64,000 nucleotides of DNA from positions 372,001-436,000 of the forward strand of contig NZ_CP029495.1 of assembly GCF_003325475.1 (NCBI RefSeq), written 5' to 3'. The notes beneath the pieces were generated by a model. The model did not search any database, was not told the DNA's origin, and saw only the letters and a program-made list of their open reading frames with translations. Below, piece after piece: positions 16,954 through 25,174 of this stretch (positions within the stretch are counted from its first letter, which is position 1; each line of letters starts with the position of its first letter). A program made the position numbers and the translations under genes. This DNA is from Chromobacterium phragmitis (GTDB taxonomy: Bacteria > Pseudomonadota > Gammaproteobacteria > Burkholderiales > Chromobacteriaceae).

Positions 16954-18364
16954 ATTTTCCACCTGAGCAGGCACTTGACATGCGGGAACCCGATGACAAA
17001 GAGCTGGAAGAATTCTGGCGGCACCCGGCGCTGCAGGCGCTGCCTCCGGAAGAACGCGCGCGGCTGGCCGGCCAGCTGCGCCTGCTGCGACTGGAGCCGG
17101 ACCAGGTGCTGTTCGCCGACGAGCAAACGGCCAGCCACACCTACCTAAGGAATGGCGGCGGCGACAAGGCTTCATCGGCGGCGAGGCCGCGCTGGGAGAA
17201 GCCCGGCGGCGCGGCGACGCCTGGGCGGATGGGGAGGCCACGCTGTACGCGCTGCCGCTGGCGCCGCTGCTAGAACTGGCCGAGCGCCATCCCGGCTTGC
17301 GGCGGGCGCTGCGCTCCGCCCCCGCCGGACAGGACTGGCGGCGCGCCTGCCTGCTGCTCTATGGCCTGGCGCTGACGCCGGTGATGCCGTCCCAGCTGGC
17401 GCGCGGCGCCATCGTCTCGCCCTTCCTCGGCACCTTGCTGGAGCAGGACGGCAGGCGTCCGCGCGAAGGCGCCGCCCTGTTCGCCAGCGCCATTGCCGGC
17501 ATCAGCCTGGCCGCCGCGGTGTTCCTCACCGGCAAGCCGGCCAACTTGGTGGTGTTCGGCCTGTTCGACAGCCAGACCCAGTTCGCCTTCGACTGGCTGC
17601 CCTGGCTGTGCGCGGCGTCCTTCTCCGGCGCGCTGCTGCTGCTGGCCCACTGGCTGGCGATGCGGCTGCTGTTTCCCGCAACCGAAGCGCCGGCCGCGGG
17701 CGACCGCCTGCTGCGGCTGCAAGCCGAAGCCCTGGGCCCGCTCAGCCGGAAGGAAAGGGGCGCGCTGGCCGCCATCGCGCTGATCCTGCTGGGCACGCTC
17801 AGCCAGCCCTATCACCAGGTGGATGTGCCCTGGCTGTCGCTGGCCATTCTGGTGGTGCTGCTGCTGTTCGGCGCGCTGCGGCGCGAAGACCTGAACCAGC
17901 GCGTGGACTGGTCGGTGCTGATTTTCATCGGCTCCATCATCGCCTGGGCGCCCATCATGCACCAGACCGGCATAGACCGGCAGATCGCAGCCTCGCTGGC
18001 CTGGGTCGGCGCGTTCATGAAAGCCTCGCTGCCCGCTTTCCTCGCGCTGCTGTGCGCGGCCATCGTTCTGATCCGGCTGGCGCTGCCGGAGCTGGTAGCA
18101 GAAGTGCTGCTGCTCACCTTGCTGCTGCCGTTGGCCGCCGCCGCCGGCGTATCGCAATGGCTGATCGGCTACGCGGTGCTGACCATGTGCGAGGCCTACC
18201 AGTTCGCCTACCAGTCTCCATACCAACTGTACCTGGAAAGCCAGCACCCAGACGGCGCGTTCGACCGCGCGCGGCTGCTGCGCTACAACCTGGCGATGAC
18301 GCTGGCGCGCGCGCTGGCCATCTTCGCCTCCCTTCCCTTCTGGTCGCTGCGGAATATCCTATGA
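16950..18364 (+). pseudogene. Cyclic-nucleotide-binding domain fused to DASS-family transporter, frameshifted
   Basis: Translation from the ATG at 16950 (ATGA overlap) gives MNFPPEQALDMREPDDKE and the start of a cyclic-nucleotide-binding fold, RLEPDQVLFADEQTASHTYL. Near 17147-17165 the frame shifts and about 15-25 residues of the expected beta barrel are missing. It resumes in another frame as GFIGGEAALGEARRRGD, then a multi-span transporter with LTPVMPSQLARGAIVSPF, LTGKPANLVVFGLF and VDWSVLIFIGSIIAWAPIM. The last part resembles the DASS/SLC13 sodium/dicarboxylate-sulfate family. The reading frame is broken, so the fusion is probably inactive unless the transporter half starts internally. Confidence 0.72.
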
Positions 18365-19332
18365 TCAAGCCACTGCTCGCCGCCGCCAAACTCGCTTTCG
18401 CGCTGGGATTCTCCGCCCTGGTCGTCATCCACAAGCTGCACAGCCCGCGCATCCTGGTCATCCACAGCTACGATCCGGAGTACAGCTGGGTCAAGGAGGA
18501 GAACGAGGGGCTGCATCGCCTGTTCGACAAGCATCCGGACCGGCGCAATCGATGTGATCCAGCGCTGGAAACCGGACGTCGTGATCTTGGTCGACGACAT
18601 CGCCCAGCGCCTTGTCGGCGCCCGCTATCTCAACCACCCTCGCATGAAAATCGTTTTCGCCGGCGTCAACAACCGTCCCGGCGCCTACGGCTACGATCAG
18701 GCCGGCAACGTCACCGGCGTGCTGGAGCGCAAGCCGCTGCAGGCGGTGGACGACACCCTGGAGATGCTGTGGCGGCAGATGAACGGCGCCGGCAAGCCGC
18801 GGGCCCTGCTGATAGGCGACCAGTCCTTTGATTTCGCGGCCGGCCTGTTCGAATACCAGGACTACCAGCGCCGCTGGCGCCATATCCGCTGGTCCGCTCC
18901 AGTCGCCGCCGCCACCTTCGAGGAATGGAAGCTGTTGGTGCTGCGCGCGCCCGCCGTCGCCGACTTCATCCTGGTCAGCGACTACCGCCAGCTGCGGCGC
19001 GACTTCGGCGGCAAGGCTTTCGTCCCGCCCGCCGAGGTGATGGCCTGGACCGAGCGCAATGCCAAGATTCCGGTGCTGGGGCTGACCACCGCCGCCACCC
19101 AGGACGGCGCGATGATGGGCGTGGCCACCGCCGGCTACGAGCAGGGCTGGGAAGCCGCGCGCATGGCCTACGCGCTGACCCAGGGCGTGCCCATCCGCCA
19201 GTTGCCCATCGTCAGCGGCAAGGAGTCGATGATTTCCACGCGCCGCGCCGCGCCGCGCTGCGCCGGCGCGGCTTCGACATCCCCTTCATCTACGAGGCCT
19301 TCGCCCGGGCCAAGGACCTTCAATTCGATTGA
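18361..19332 (+). pseudogene. ABC_sub_bind-type binding protein, twice frameshifted
   Basis: The gene starts at 18361 (ATGA overlap with the upstream stop) as MIKPLLAAAKLAFALGFSAL and PRILVIHSYDPEYSWVKEE, characteristic of the ABC_sub_bind family. At about 18540-18552 it loses roughly 20 codons and shifts frame, then resumes as IDVIQRWKPDVVILVDDIAQ and continues to QLPIVSGKESM. A second shift near 19230-19250 separates the real C-terminus GFDIPFIYEAFARAKDLQFD, which ends at 19332. Two independent lesions argue for true decay rather than a single sequencing error. Confidence 0.75.
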
Positions 19333-19360
19333 GCCGCCCCAGACGGCAGAAGGAGACAGC

Positions 19361-20398
19361 ATGAAACCATTGCGTATCGGCCTGAACGGCCTGGGCCGGA
19401 TCGGACGCGCCCTGTTCCGCCTCAACCGGCTGCGCCGCCAATTCGAGCTGGCGATGATCAACGAGGTGAACGAGGACGCGGCCAATCTCGCCTACTTGCT
19501 CAAGTACGACACCCTCTACGGCACGCTGCCGGAGCGAGTGGGCTTCGGCCGCGGCAGCCTGAGCGTGGAGGGACAAGCCATCCCGCTGACCCGTTGCGCC
19601 GACGTCACCGCCGCTCCATGGCGGGAACACGGCGTGGACGTGGTGATAGACGCCTCCGGCGACGCCAGGCATCCCGCCCGCATGGCAACCTGGAACGACT
19701 TCCCAGGCTGGACCATCACCACCCACGCCGTTGCCCACCCCGGCGTCCGCACCGTGATCTTCGGCGTCAATGAGCGGGATTTCGATGCCCGCGCCCAGCG
19801 GCGGTTGTCCTCCAGCATCTGCGACACCGTGGCGCTGGCGCCGCTGGCCGCGCTGCTGGAGCGCGAATACGGCATAGTCGGCGGCTTCGTCACCACCCTG
19901 CATCCCTGGCTGGGGCAGCAGCGCCTGCTGGACGGGGCCGCGGTGGGAACCGACTCCGACGCCATCGGCAGCCACTTCTCTCTGGGTCGCGCCGCCGCCG
20001 GCAACCTGATTCCCAAACCGACCAGCGTGGTGCAGGCCGCGGACATCGCGCTGCCCGGCCTTGCCCGCAAGCTGCAGGCCTTCTCCTACCGCGTGCCCAC
20101 TCCCAGCGTCTGCTCAGCGGTGCTGGACGTAGAGCTGGAACGCCCCGCCTGCGCCCATGAGCTGTCGGCGCTGTTGCGCCAAAGCGAGCAGCGGCAGGCC
20201 TGGCCGGTCCTGCGCAATATCGGCGAGCCGCTGGTTTCCAGCGATTTCCGCGGCAGCGAGCACTCGCTGATCGTCGACCAGCGCTGGACCGCGGTGCAAC
20301 GCGAGCGGCGCGCGCGGCTGGTCTATTGGTACGACAATGAATGGGGCTACGCCTCCAGAGTGCTGGACCTGGCGGCGATGATAGCGCACGCAGGCTGA
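19361..20398 (+). CDS. Glyceraldehyde-3-phosphate dehydrogenase paralogue with altered active-site motif
   Basis: A 345-residue GAPDH-family protein: NAD-binding GLNGLGRIGRALFR, INEVNEDAANLAYLLKYD, and C-terminal YWYDNEWGYASRVLDL. The active-site cysteine (Cys154) and histidine (His181 in TTLHPWLGQQRLLDG) are kept. However the usual SCTTNC signature is SICDTVA here, so the second threonine-asparagine-cysteine part is lost. It may therefore act on another aldehyde or phosphorylate poorly. An AAGGAG ribosome site precedes the ATG. The stop overlaps the next start (TGATG). The main glycolytic GAPDH presumably lies elsewhere. Confidence 0.82.
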   Translation: MKPLRIGLNGLGRIGRALFRLNRLRRQFELAMINEVNEDAANLAYLLKYDTLYGTLPERVGFGRGSLSVEGQAIPLTRCADVTAAPWREHGVDVVIDASGDARHPARMATWNDFPGWTITTHAVAHPGVRTVIFGVNERDFDARAQRRLSSSICDTVALAPLAALLEREYGIVGGFVTTLHPWLGQQRLLDGAAVGTDSDAIGSHFSLGRAAAGNLIPKPTSVVQAADIALPGLARKLQAFSYRVPTPSVCSAVLDVELERPACAHELSALLRQSEQRQAWPVLRNIGEPLVSSDFRGSEHSLIVDQRWTAVQRERRARLVYWYDNEWGYASRVLDLAAMIAHAG

Positions 20399-20799
20399 TG
20401 GATGCCCAACAAACAGCGGCGCTGCTGGATCTGCTCGGCCGCCTGGCCGACCGGGCCTGGAACGATCCGGCCAAGCGTGGCGAAATCCAGGCCGAGCTGC
20501 TGCAGGTGCTGCAGGCTGGGGAATTGCAGACGCTGGAGCCGCAACTGGCGCCGCAATCCCAGATGGCCGACCTGAGCCGGCAGGACGCGCTCAGCGACAG
20601 CCTGTTCAAATCTGGCTGGCGGCCTTACTGCGGCTGGGTCTGCGGCGTAGGCCTCAGCTACCAGTTCCTGCTGCGCCCCTTGCTCAACGGCCTGGCGCTG
20701 GGCAACTTCCCGTCGCTGGAGGTGGACACCCTGATGACGCTGCTGTTCGGCATACTGGGGCTGGGCGTCTACCGCACCATAGAAAAGGTCAGGCGCTGA
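20398..20799 (+). CDS. 3TM-type phage holin-like protein
   Basis: A 133-residue protein with a helical soluble N-terminus and two clear hydrophobic spans (about 81-100 and 109-124). The motifs SGWRPYCGWVCGVGLSYQFL and LMTLLFGILGLGVYRTIEK are characteristic of the GTA/phage 3TM holin family, which makes inner-membrane pores for endolysin release. No endolysin, spanin or other phage gene is nearby. Its start overlaps the GAPDH-like stop in TGATG, so it is translated with a metabolic gene, which is unusual for a holin. It is convergent with the MFS gene three bases away. Confidence 0.72.
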   Translation: MDAQQTAALLDLLGRLADRAWNDPAKRGEIQAELLQVLQAGELQTLEPQLAPQSQMADLSRQDALSDSLFKSGWRPYCGWVCGVGLSYQFLLRPLLNGLALGNFPSLEVDTLMTLLFGILGLGVYRTIEKVRR

Positions 20800-20801
20800 G
20801 T

Positions 20802-22055
20802 TCAAGCCGGCGGCAAGGGCTGCAGCCGCCTCAGCCACAGGCCGATTCCCAGCAAGGCCAGCAAGGCCAGCGCCAGCACCGTAGCCACGCCATGCCAGCC
20901 GCCCCGTCCCCACATCAGGCCGGACATCGTGCCGAACACGCTGGAGCCCAGGTAATAGGCGGCGAGATACAGCGCCGATGCCAGCGCCCGGCCCTCGCGG
21001 GCGCGCAAACCCACCCAACTGCTGGCCACAGAGTGGGCGGCGAAGAAACCGAAGGTATACAGCGCCACGCCCGGCATCAGCAGCCACAAGGTGTCGCCCA
21101 GCGTCAGCGCCAATCCGGCCAACATCATCGCCACCATCAGCCACAACACGTTGCGCCGGCCCAGGCCATCGGCCAGCCGCCCCACCCAGGCGGACGACCA
21201 GATGCCCACCACGTACAGCGAGAACACCAGCGCCAGCGCGCTCTGGCTCAGATGGAACGGCGCAGCCAGCAAACGGAAGCCCAGATAGTTGTACAAGCTG
21301 ACGAAGCAGCCCATCAACAGGAAGGCGGTGAGAAACAGCCAAGGCAGGCCGCCGTCGCGCAGCATGCCGCGCAGCTCGCGCCCCATGCGGGCGAAGTCGT
21401 GGCGGCGCGGCTGGAAGTGGCGCGAAGCCGGCAGCCAGCGCCAGAACTGCCAGGCGCCGACGCAGCCCAGCAGCGCCAAGGCCAGCACCGCGCCGCGCCA
21501 ACCGAAGTGGTCGGCCAGCACCGCGCCCAGCAGCCGTCCGCACATGCCGCCCAACGCGTTGCCGGCGATGTAGAGCCCCATCGAATGGCCCAGCGATTTG
21601 GCGTCCACCTCCTCGCTCAGGTAAGCCATCGCCACCGCCGGCAGCCCGGCCATCACCAGGCCGAAGGCGGCCCGCAACTGCAGAAAGGCTCCGAAGCCGG
21701 CGACAAAGGCGGACAGCAGCATCAACACCGCGCCCAGCGCCAGCGCCAGATTCATCAACGCGCGGCGGCCGAAGCGGTCGGCCAGCAGACTGGCCGGAAT
21801 CAGCGCCAGCGCCAGCGCGCCGGTGGACATCGACACCACGCCGCTGGCCGCGGCCGGCGTCAGCGAAAAATCGTGCGCGAACAAGGGCATCAAGGGCTGA
21901 GTGCCGTAAACCATGGCGAAAGTGCAGAAACCGCCGATGAACATCGCGCGAGCGGTGGCGCGGAAAGCCGGGGTGCCGGCGTGAAGCTTGCCGGCGGGCG
22001 GCTCGGTGGCGAGCGCGGCGTCTCTCAGCGCGGCGGCGGGGGGGAAAGTAGGCAC
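20802..22055 (-). CDS. YnfM-like MFS exporter
   Basis: A 417-residue, 12-span major-facilitator protein. The GTG start at 22055 keeps an N-terminal extension that aligns with E. coli YnfM, including GTPAFRATARAMFIGGFCTF and LAMAYLSEEVD-type segments. Family motif A is seen as LLADRFGRRALMNLALALG. Motifs GNALGGMCGRLLGAVLADHFGW and FFAAHSVASSWVGLRA match the YnfM subgroup closely. YnfM is linked to sugar or drug efflux in E. coli; the ligand here is not known. It is divergent from a LysR gene, the same layout as ynfL/ynfM. Confidence 0.85.
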   Translation of the reverse strand: MPTFPPAAALRDAALATEPPAGKLHAGTPAFRATARAMFIGGFCTFAMVYGTQPLMPLFAHDFSLTPAAASGVVSMSTGALALALIPASLLADRFGRRALMNLALALGAVLMLLSAFVAGFGAFLQLRAAFGLVMAGLPAVAMAYLSEEVDAKSLGHSMGLYIAGNALGGMCGRLLGAVLADHFGWRGAVLALALLGCVGAWQFWRWLPASRHFQPRRHDFARMGRELRGMLRDGGLPWLFLTAFLLMGCFVSLYNYLGFRLLAAPFHLSQSALALVFSLYVVGIWSSAWVGRLADGLGRRNVLWLMVAMMLAGLALTLGDTLWLLMPGVALYTFGFFAAHSVASSWVGLRAREGRALASALYLAAYYLGSSVFGTMSGLMWGRGGWHGVATVLALALLALLGIGLWLRRLQPLPPA

Positions 22056-22136
22056 GATGACAATCTCGCATTCAACGACACCGTCAGCTTAGGCTTGGGT
22101 AAAATCACAGTCCAATATATATTTCACGCAAGATTA

Positions 22137-22151
22137 ATACTTAAAAAGTAT
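22137..22151. promoter_or_regulatory. LysR-type operator between divergent ynfM-like and lysR genes
   Basis: ATAC-N7-GTAT, a T-N11-A palindrome of the kind bound by LysR regulators, ends five bases before the LysR start codon. Nearby AT-rich sequence (22115-22125) is also symmetrical. Binding by the adjacent regulator is inferred from position. Confidence 0.55.
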
Positions 22152-22155
22152 CAAT

Positions 22156-23040
22156 ATGGAACTGCGCCATCTGCGTTACTTCCTCGCCGTGGCCGAGGAG
22201 CTGCACTTCACCCGCGCCGCCGAGCGGCTGCACATCGGCCAGCCGCCGCTGAGCCAGCAGATTCAGGCGCTGGAGGCGGAACTGGGCGCGCCGCTGTTCC
22301 GCCGCCACCAACGCAAGGTGGAGCTGACCGCCGCCGGCCTGCAGCTGCTGCCGCGGGCCCGACAGATTCTGGCCGACAGCGCCGCCGCCGCCTCTGCGGT
22401 GCGCCGGGCTGCCCAGGGAGAAACCGGCGAGTTGCGCATAGGCTTCACCTCGTCATTGCCGCTGACGCCCATCCTGCACCACAGCCTGCAACGCTATCGC
22501 CAGGCCTACCCCGACGTCCGGCTGACGCTGAGCGAACGGTTCACCGCCAGCCAGTTCGACGCGCTGGAGCGCCGCCAGCTGGACCTGGGATTCGTCCGTT
22601 TCAACGGCCCCGCGCCCAGCCCGCAAATCCGGGTGGAAGAGCTGCACCGCGACCGGCTGCTGGCGGTGGTGCCCAGCGGCCACCCTCTGGCAAGCGCGGA
22701 CAGCGTGCCGCTGGCACGCCTGGCCGGCGAGCCGCTGATCGGCTACCCGCGCGACTCCGGCTCCGGCCTGAGCGACGTGGTGCGCCTGCTGGCGCGGGAA
22801 AACGGCGTGGAATTGAGACTAGTGCAGGAAGCGGGCGAGGCGATCACCCAGATCGGCCTGGTGGCCGCCGGCGTCGGCATCGCCATCCTGCCCTCCCCGC
22901 TGGAAAGCGTGCGGATACCGGCGGTGCGCTACGTGCCGCTGTCGGACGAAGCCGCCTATCTGTCGATGGGCATCGCCGTCCGCCGCGACGACGACTCGCC
23001 GCTGGTGGCCAACTTCCTGGCCGGCGTAGAGGGAGACTGA
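22156..23040 (+). CDS. LysR-family regulator (YnfL-like)
   Basis: A 294-residue LysR-type transcriptional regulator. The winged helix-turn-helix covers residues 1-60 (MELRHLRYFLAVAEELHFTR, with RLHIGQPPLSQQIQALE as the recognition region). The effector domain follows with GELRIGFTSSLPLTPILH and RLAGEPLIGYPRDSGS. The gene is divergent from the YnfM-like exporter with a LysR box between them, so it probably controls that exporter and itself. The inducer is unknown. Its stop is separated from the convergent SDR gene by one base. Confidence 0.9.
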   Translation: MELRHLRYFLAVAEELHFTRAAERLHIGQPPLSQQIQALEAELGAPLFRRHQRKVELTAAGLQLLPRARQILADSAAAASAVRRAAQGETGELRIGFTSSLPLTPILHHSLQRYRQAYPDVRLTLSERFTASQFDALERRQLDLGFVRFNGPAPSPQIRVEELHRDRLLAVVPSGHPLASADSVPLARLAGEPLIGYPRDSGSGLSDVVRLLARENGVELRLVQEAGEAITQIGLVAAGVGIAILPSPLESVRIPAVRYVPLSDEAAYLSMGIAVRRDDDSPLVANFLAGVEGD

Positions 23041-23041
23041 G

Positions 23042-23782
23042 CTAGCGCCCGCCGGACACGTCCAGCAGGCTGCCGGTGCAGAACGAGGCGGCGTCGGACA
23101 GCAGCCAGACGATGGCCTGCGCCGCTTCCTCCGGCTGGCCGGCGCGCAGCAGCGGCACCGACGGCGCCATTCTCGCCGCGCGCCCCGGCTCGCCGCTGGA
23201 CGCGTGGATGCCGGTGGCGATCAATCCCGGCCGCACCGCGTTGACGCGGATGCCCTCGGCCGCCACCTCGCGCGCCAGGCCCAAGGTCAGCGTGTCGATC
23301 GCGCCCTTGCTGGCGGCGTAATCGATGTATTCGCCGGCGGAGCCCAGCCGCGACGCGGCGGACGACACATTGACGATGGCGCCGCCGTCGCCGCCGCGGC
23401 GGGTGGACATGCGCCGCACCGCCTCGCGGCAACACAATATCGGCCCCAACACATTGACGCGCAGCACCCGCTCCACCCGCTCGGCGCGGTAATCCTCCAG
23501 CCGGCCCAGCGGCGCGGTGACGCCGGCATTGTTGACCAGCCCGTCCAGGCGGCCGTAATGGCAGAGCGCATCATCGAACAGGCGGACAATGGCCTTCTCT
23601 TCCGACACGTCGGCGCGGAACAGCTCGATGGCGTCGCCCAGCTCCGCCTTCAAGGCTAAAGCGCTGGCTTCGTCGGCGCGGTAATTGGCCGCCACCCGCC
23701 AGCCTTGCGCCACCAGGAGCCGCGTCGTCGCCGCGCCGATGCCGCGCGTGCCGCCGGTGACCAGAACGACTCTTCCGCTCAT
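23042..23782 (-). CDS. Short-chain dehydrogenase/reductase
   Basis: A 246-residue NAD(P)-dependent SDR. The cofactor motif is VLVTGGTRGIGAATTRLL (TGxxxGxG), followed by LVNNAGVTAP and the catalytic serine and YxxxK in NVSSAASRLGS and YIDYAASKGAID. A classical C-terminal VSGGR ending is present. Subfamily is close to FabG-like or glucose dehydrogenase-type SDRs; the substrate is unassigned. It follows tyrA by three bases on the same strand with a GGGGA ribosome site, so both are probably cotranscribed, though no functional link is obvious. Confidence 0.85.
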   Translation of the reverse strand: MSGRVVLVTGGTRGIGAATTRLLVAQGWRVAANYRADEASALALKAELGDAIELFRADVSEEKAIVRLFDDALCHYGRLDGLVNNAGVTAPLGRLEDYRAERVERVLRVNVLGPILCCREAVRRMSTRRGGDGGAIVNVSSAASRLGSAGEYIDYAASKGAIDTLTLGLAREVAAEGIRVNAVRPGLIATGIHASSGEPGRAARMAPSVPLLRAGQPEEAAQAIVWLLSDAASFCTGSLLDVSGGR

Positions 23783-23785
23783 TTG

Positions 23786-24676
23786 CTATCCCCTGCGCAA
23801 GAATTGCTGATGCCAGCGCGTGCGCGCGGCGCGCGCCTCGCCGAACAACCGGTTCAGGCCTTCGGCGTCGCCCGCCTCCAGCAAAGCCGCCAGCCGGCTC
23901 AGGCCTGCCTGGTAGTCGGCCAGCTCGGCCAGCAGCGCGTCGCGGTTGGCCAGGCTGATGTCGGTCCACATCTCGGGGTGGCTGCCGGCGATGCGGGTGA
24001 AATCGCGGAAGCCGGTGGCGGCGAAATCGAAGCAGCGCTCGGCATTGGCCTTGGCCGCCACCCGGTCCACGTAGGAAAAAGCCAGCAGATGCGGCAGGTG
24101 GCTGACGCTGGCGAACACCGCGTCGTGCTCGGCGGCTTCCATGCAGTGGATTTCCGCGCCGCAGGCGCGCCACAGCTCTGCTACCGTCTCCGCCGCCTCG
24201 GGCGCGGTGTCCGCCAGAGGCGTCAACACCACGCGGCGGTTTTCGTACAGACCATATTGGGCGGCCACCGCGCCCGACATGTCGGAGCCGGCGATCGGGT
24301 GAGCCGGCACGCACCACGGCAGGTGATCCGGCAGGTGCGCGCGATACAGCGCGGCCACGTCGCTCTTGGTGCTGCCGCCGTCGGTGACCACCGCCCCCGG
24401 CCTCAGGCCCGGCGCCAGCGCCGCCATCAGCGCGCCCATCTGTCCCACCGGCGACGCCAGCAGCACCATGTCGGCGCGATGGGCGACTGCGCCGATGTCC
24501 TGGCTGATCTCGTCCGCCACGCCCAGCGCCAGCGCCTTTTCCAGATTGGCCAGCGTGCGGCCGACGCCGATCACGGTCTTCACCCTGCCGGCGCGCTTGA
24601 GCGCCAATGCGAACGAGCCCCCGATCAGGCCGACGCCCGCCACCACCAGGGTGTCTATCTGCTGCTGCACCTGCAT
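23786..24676 (-). CDS. tyrA: Prephenate dehydrogenase
   Basis: A 296-residue enzyme oxidising prephenate (or arogenate) to a tyrosine precursor. The NAD(P) motif VVAGVGLIGGSFALALKRAG starts at about residue 11. Active-site segments follow: VTDGGSTKSDV, PAHPIAGSDMSG with the catalytic histidine, HDAVFASVSHLPHLLAFSY, and AATGFRDFTRIAGSHPEMW. It lacks a chorismate mutase domain, as in other betaproteobacteria. A cyclohexadienyl (dual-substrate) specificity is possible. The SDR gene follows after three bases. Confidence 0.92.
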   Translation of the reverse strand: MQVQQQIDTLVVAGVGLIGGSFALALKRAGRVKTVIGVGRTLANLEKALALGVADEISQDIGAVAHRADMVLLASPVGQMGALMAALAPGLRPGAVVTDGGSTKSDVAALYRAHLPDHLPWCVPAHPIAGSDMSGAVAAQYGLYENRRVVLTPLADTAPEAAETVAELWRACGAEIHCMEAAEHDAVFASVSHLPHLLAFSYVDRVAAKANAERCFDFAATGFRDFTRIAGSHPEMWTDISLANRDALLAELADYQAGLSRLAALLEAGDAEGLNRLFGEARAARTRWHQQFLRRG

Positions 24677-24757
24677 CCCCCTTGTCCAGCCGCCACATGG
24701 GCGGCGCGAAGGTCTATCATAAACAATTTTGCCGCCATGGCCAGTCTGGAGAAACGC

Positions 24758-25018
24758 ATGACCGCGACGCTGTACTGTTATTTCAAGGCCCCGCCCGAAC
24801 GCGATGCCACGCTGGCCCGGCTGCGCGCGCTGCAGGGCGAGCTGGCCGCCGCCGGCTGGACCGGAGAACTGCTGCGCCGCTGCGACGACGCCGACACCTG
24901 GATGGAGGTCTACCCCGGCATCGCCGACCGCGATGCCTTCCGCGCCGCCTGGCAGGCCGCCCGCCTACGCCATGGCCTGGCGCTGCCGGCCAGCGAGGAG
25001 TGGTTCCAGTCCTTGTAG
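24758..25018 (+). CDS. DUF4936 family protein
   Basis: An 86-residue single-domain protein starting MTATLYCYFKAPPERDATLARL, with a GGAGA ribosome site five bases before the ATG at 24758. Conserved elements DADTWMEVYPGIADRDAF and a tail EEWFQSL fit DUF4936, a small family of beta-alpha ferredoxin-like fold found in betaproteobacteria. Function is unknown. It is divergent from tyrA and not in an obvious operon; the following gene is convergent. Confidence 0.7.
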   Translation: MTATLYCYFKAPPERDATLARLRALQGELAAAGWTGELLRRCDDADTWMEVYPGIADRDAFRAAWQAARLRHGLALPASEEWFQSL

Positions 25019-25174
25019 CGGGCAAGAAAAAGCCGGGCGCGCGGCTCGGCCAAAGATACGATCAACGAGAGAAACCGATGACCTCGCCGCAAACGGCTGT
25101 TCAACGGTCAGGCGGACACTATAAACATGGCCGCCCGCTCTCCCAAATCACTTGTTCTGCTTAGCAAATCACCG

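Noticed and set aside
19361..20398. ArsJ-associated GAPDH of arsenate detoxification
   Set aside because: The neighbouring MFS protein is YnfM-like rather than ArsJ and no ars genes are near, so the arsenic link was not supported.
20398..20799. Prophage lysis cassette
   Set aside because: Only the holin is present; no endolysin, spanin, integrase, tail or attachment-site repeat is visible, so a prophage call is not supported.
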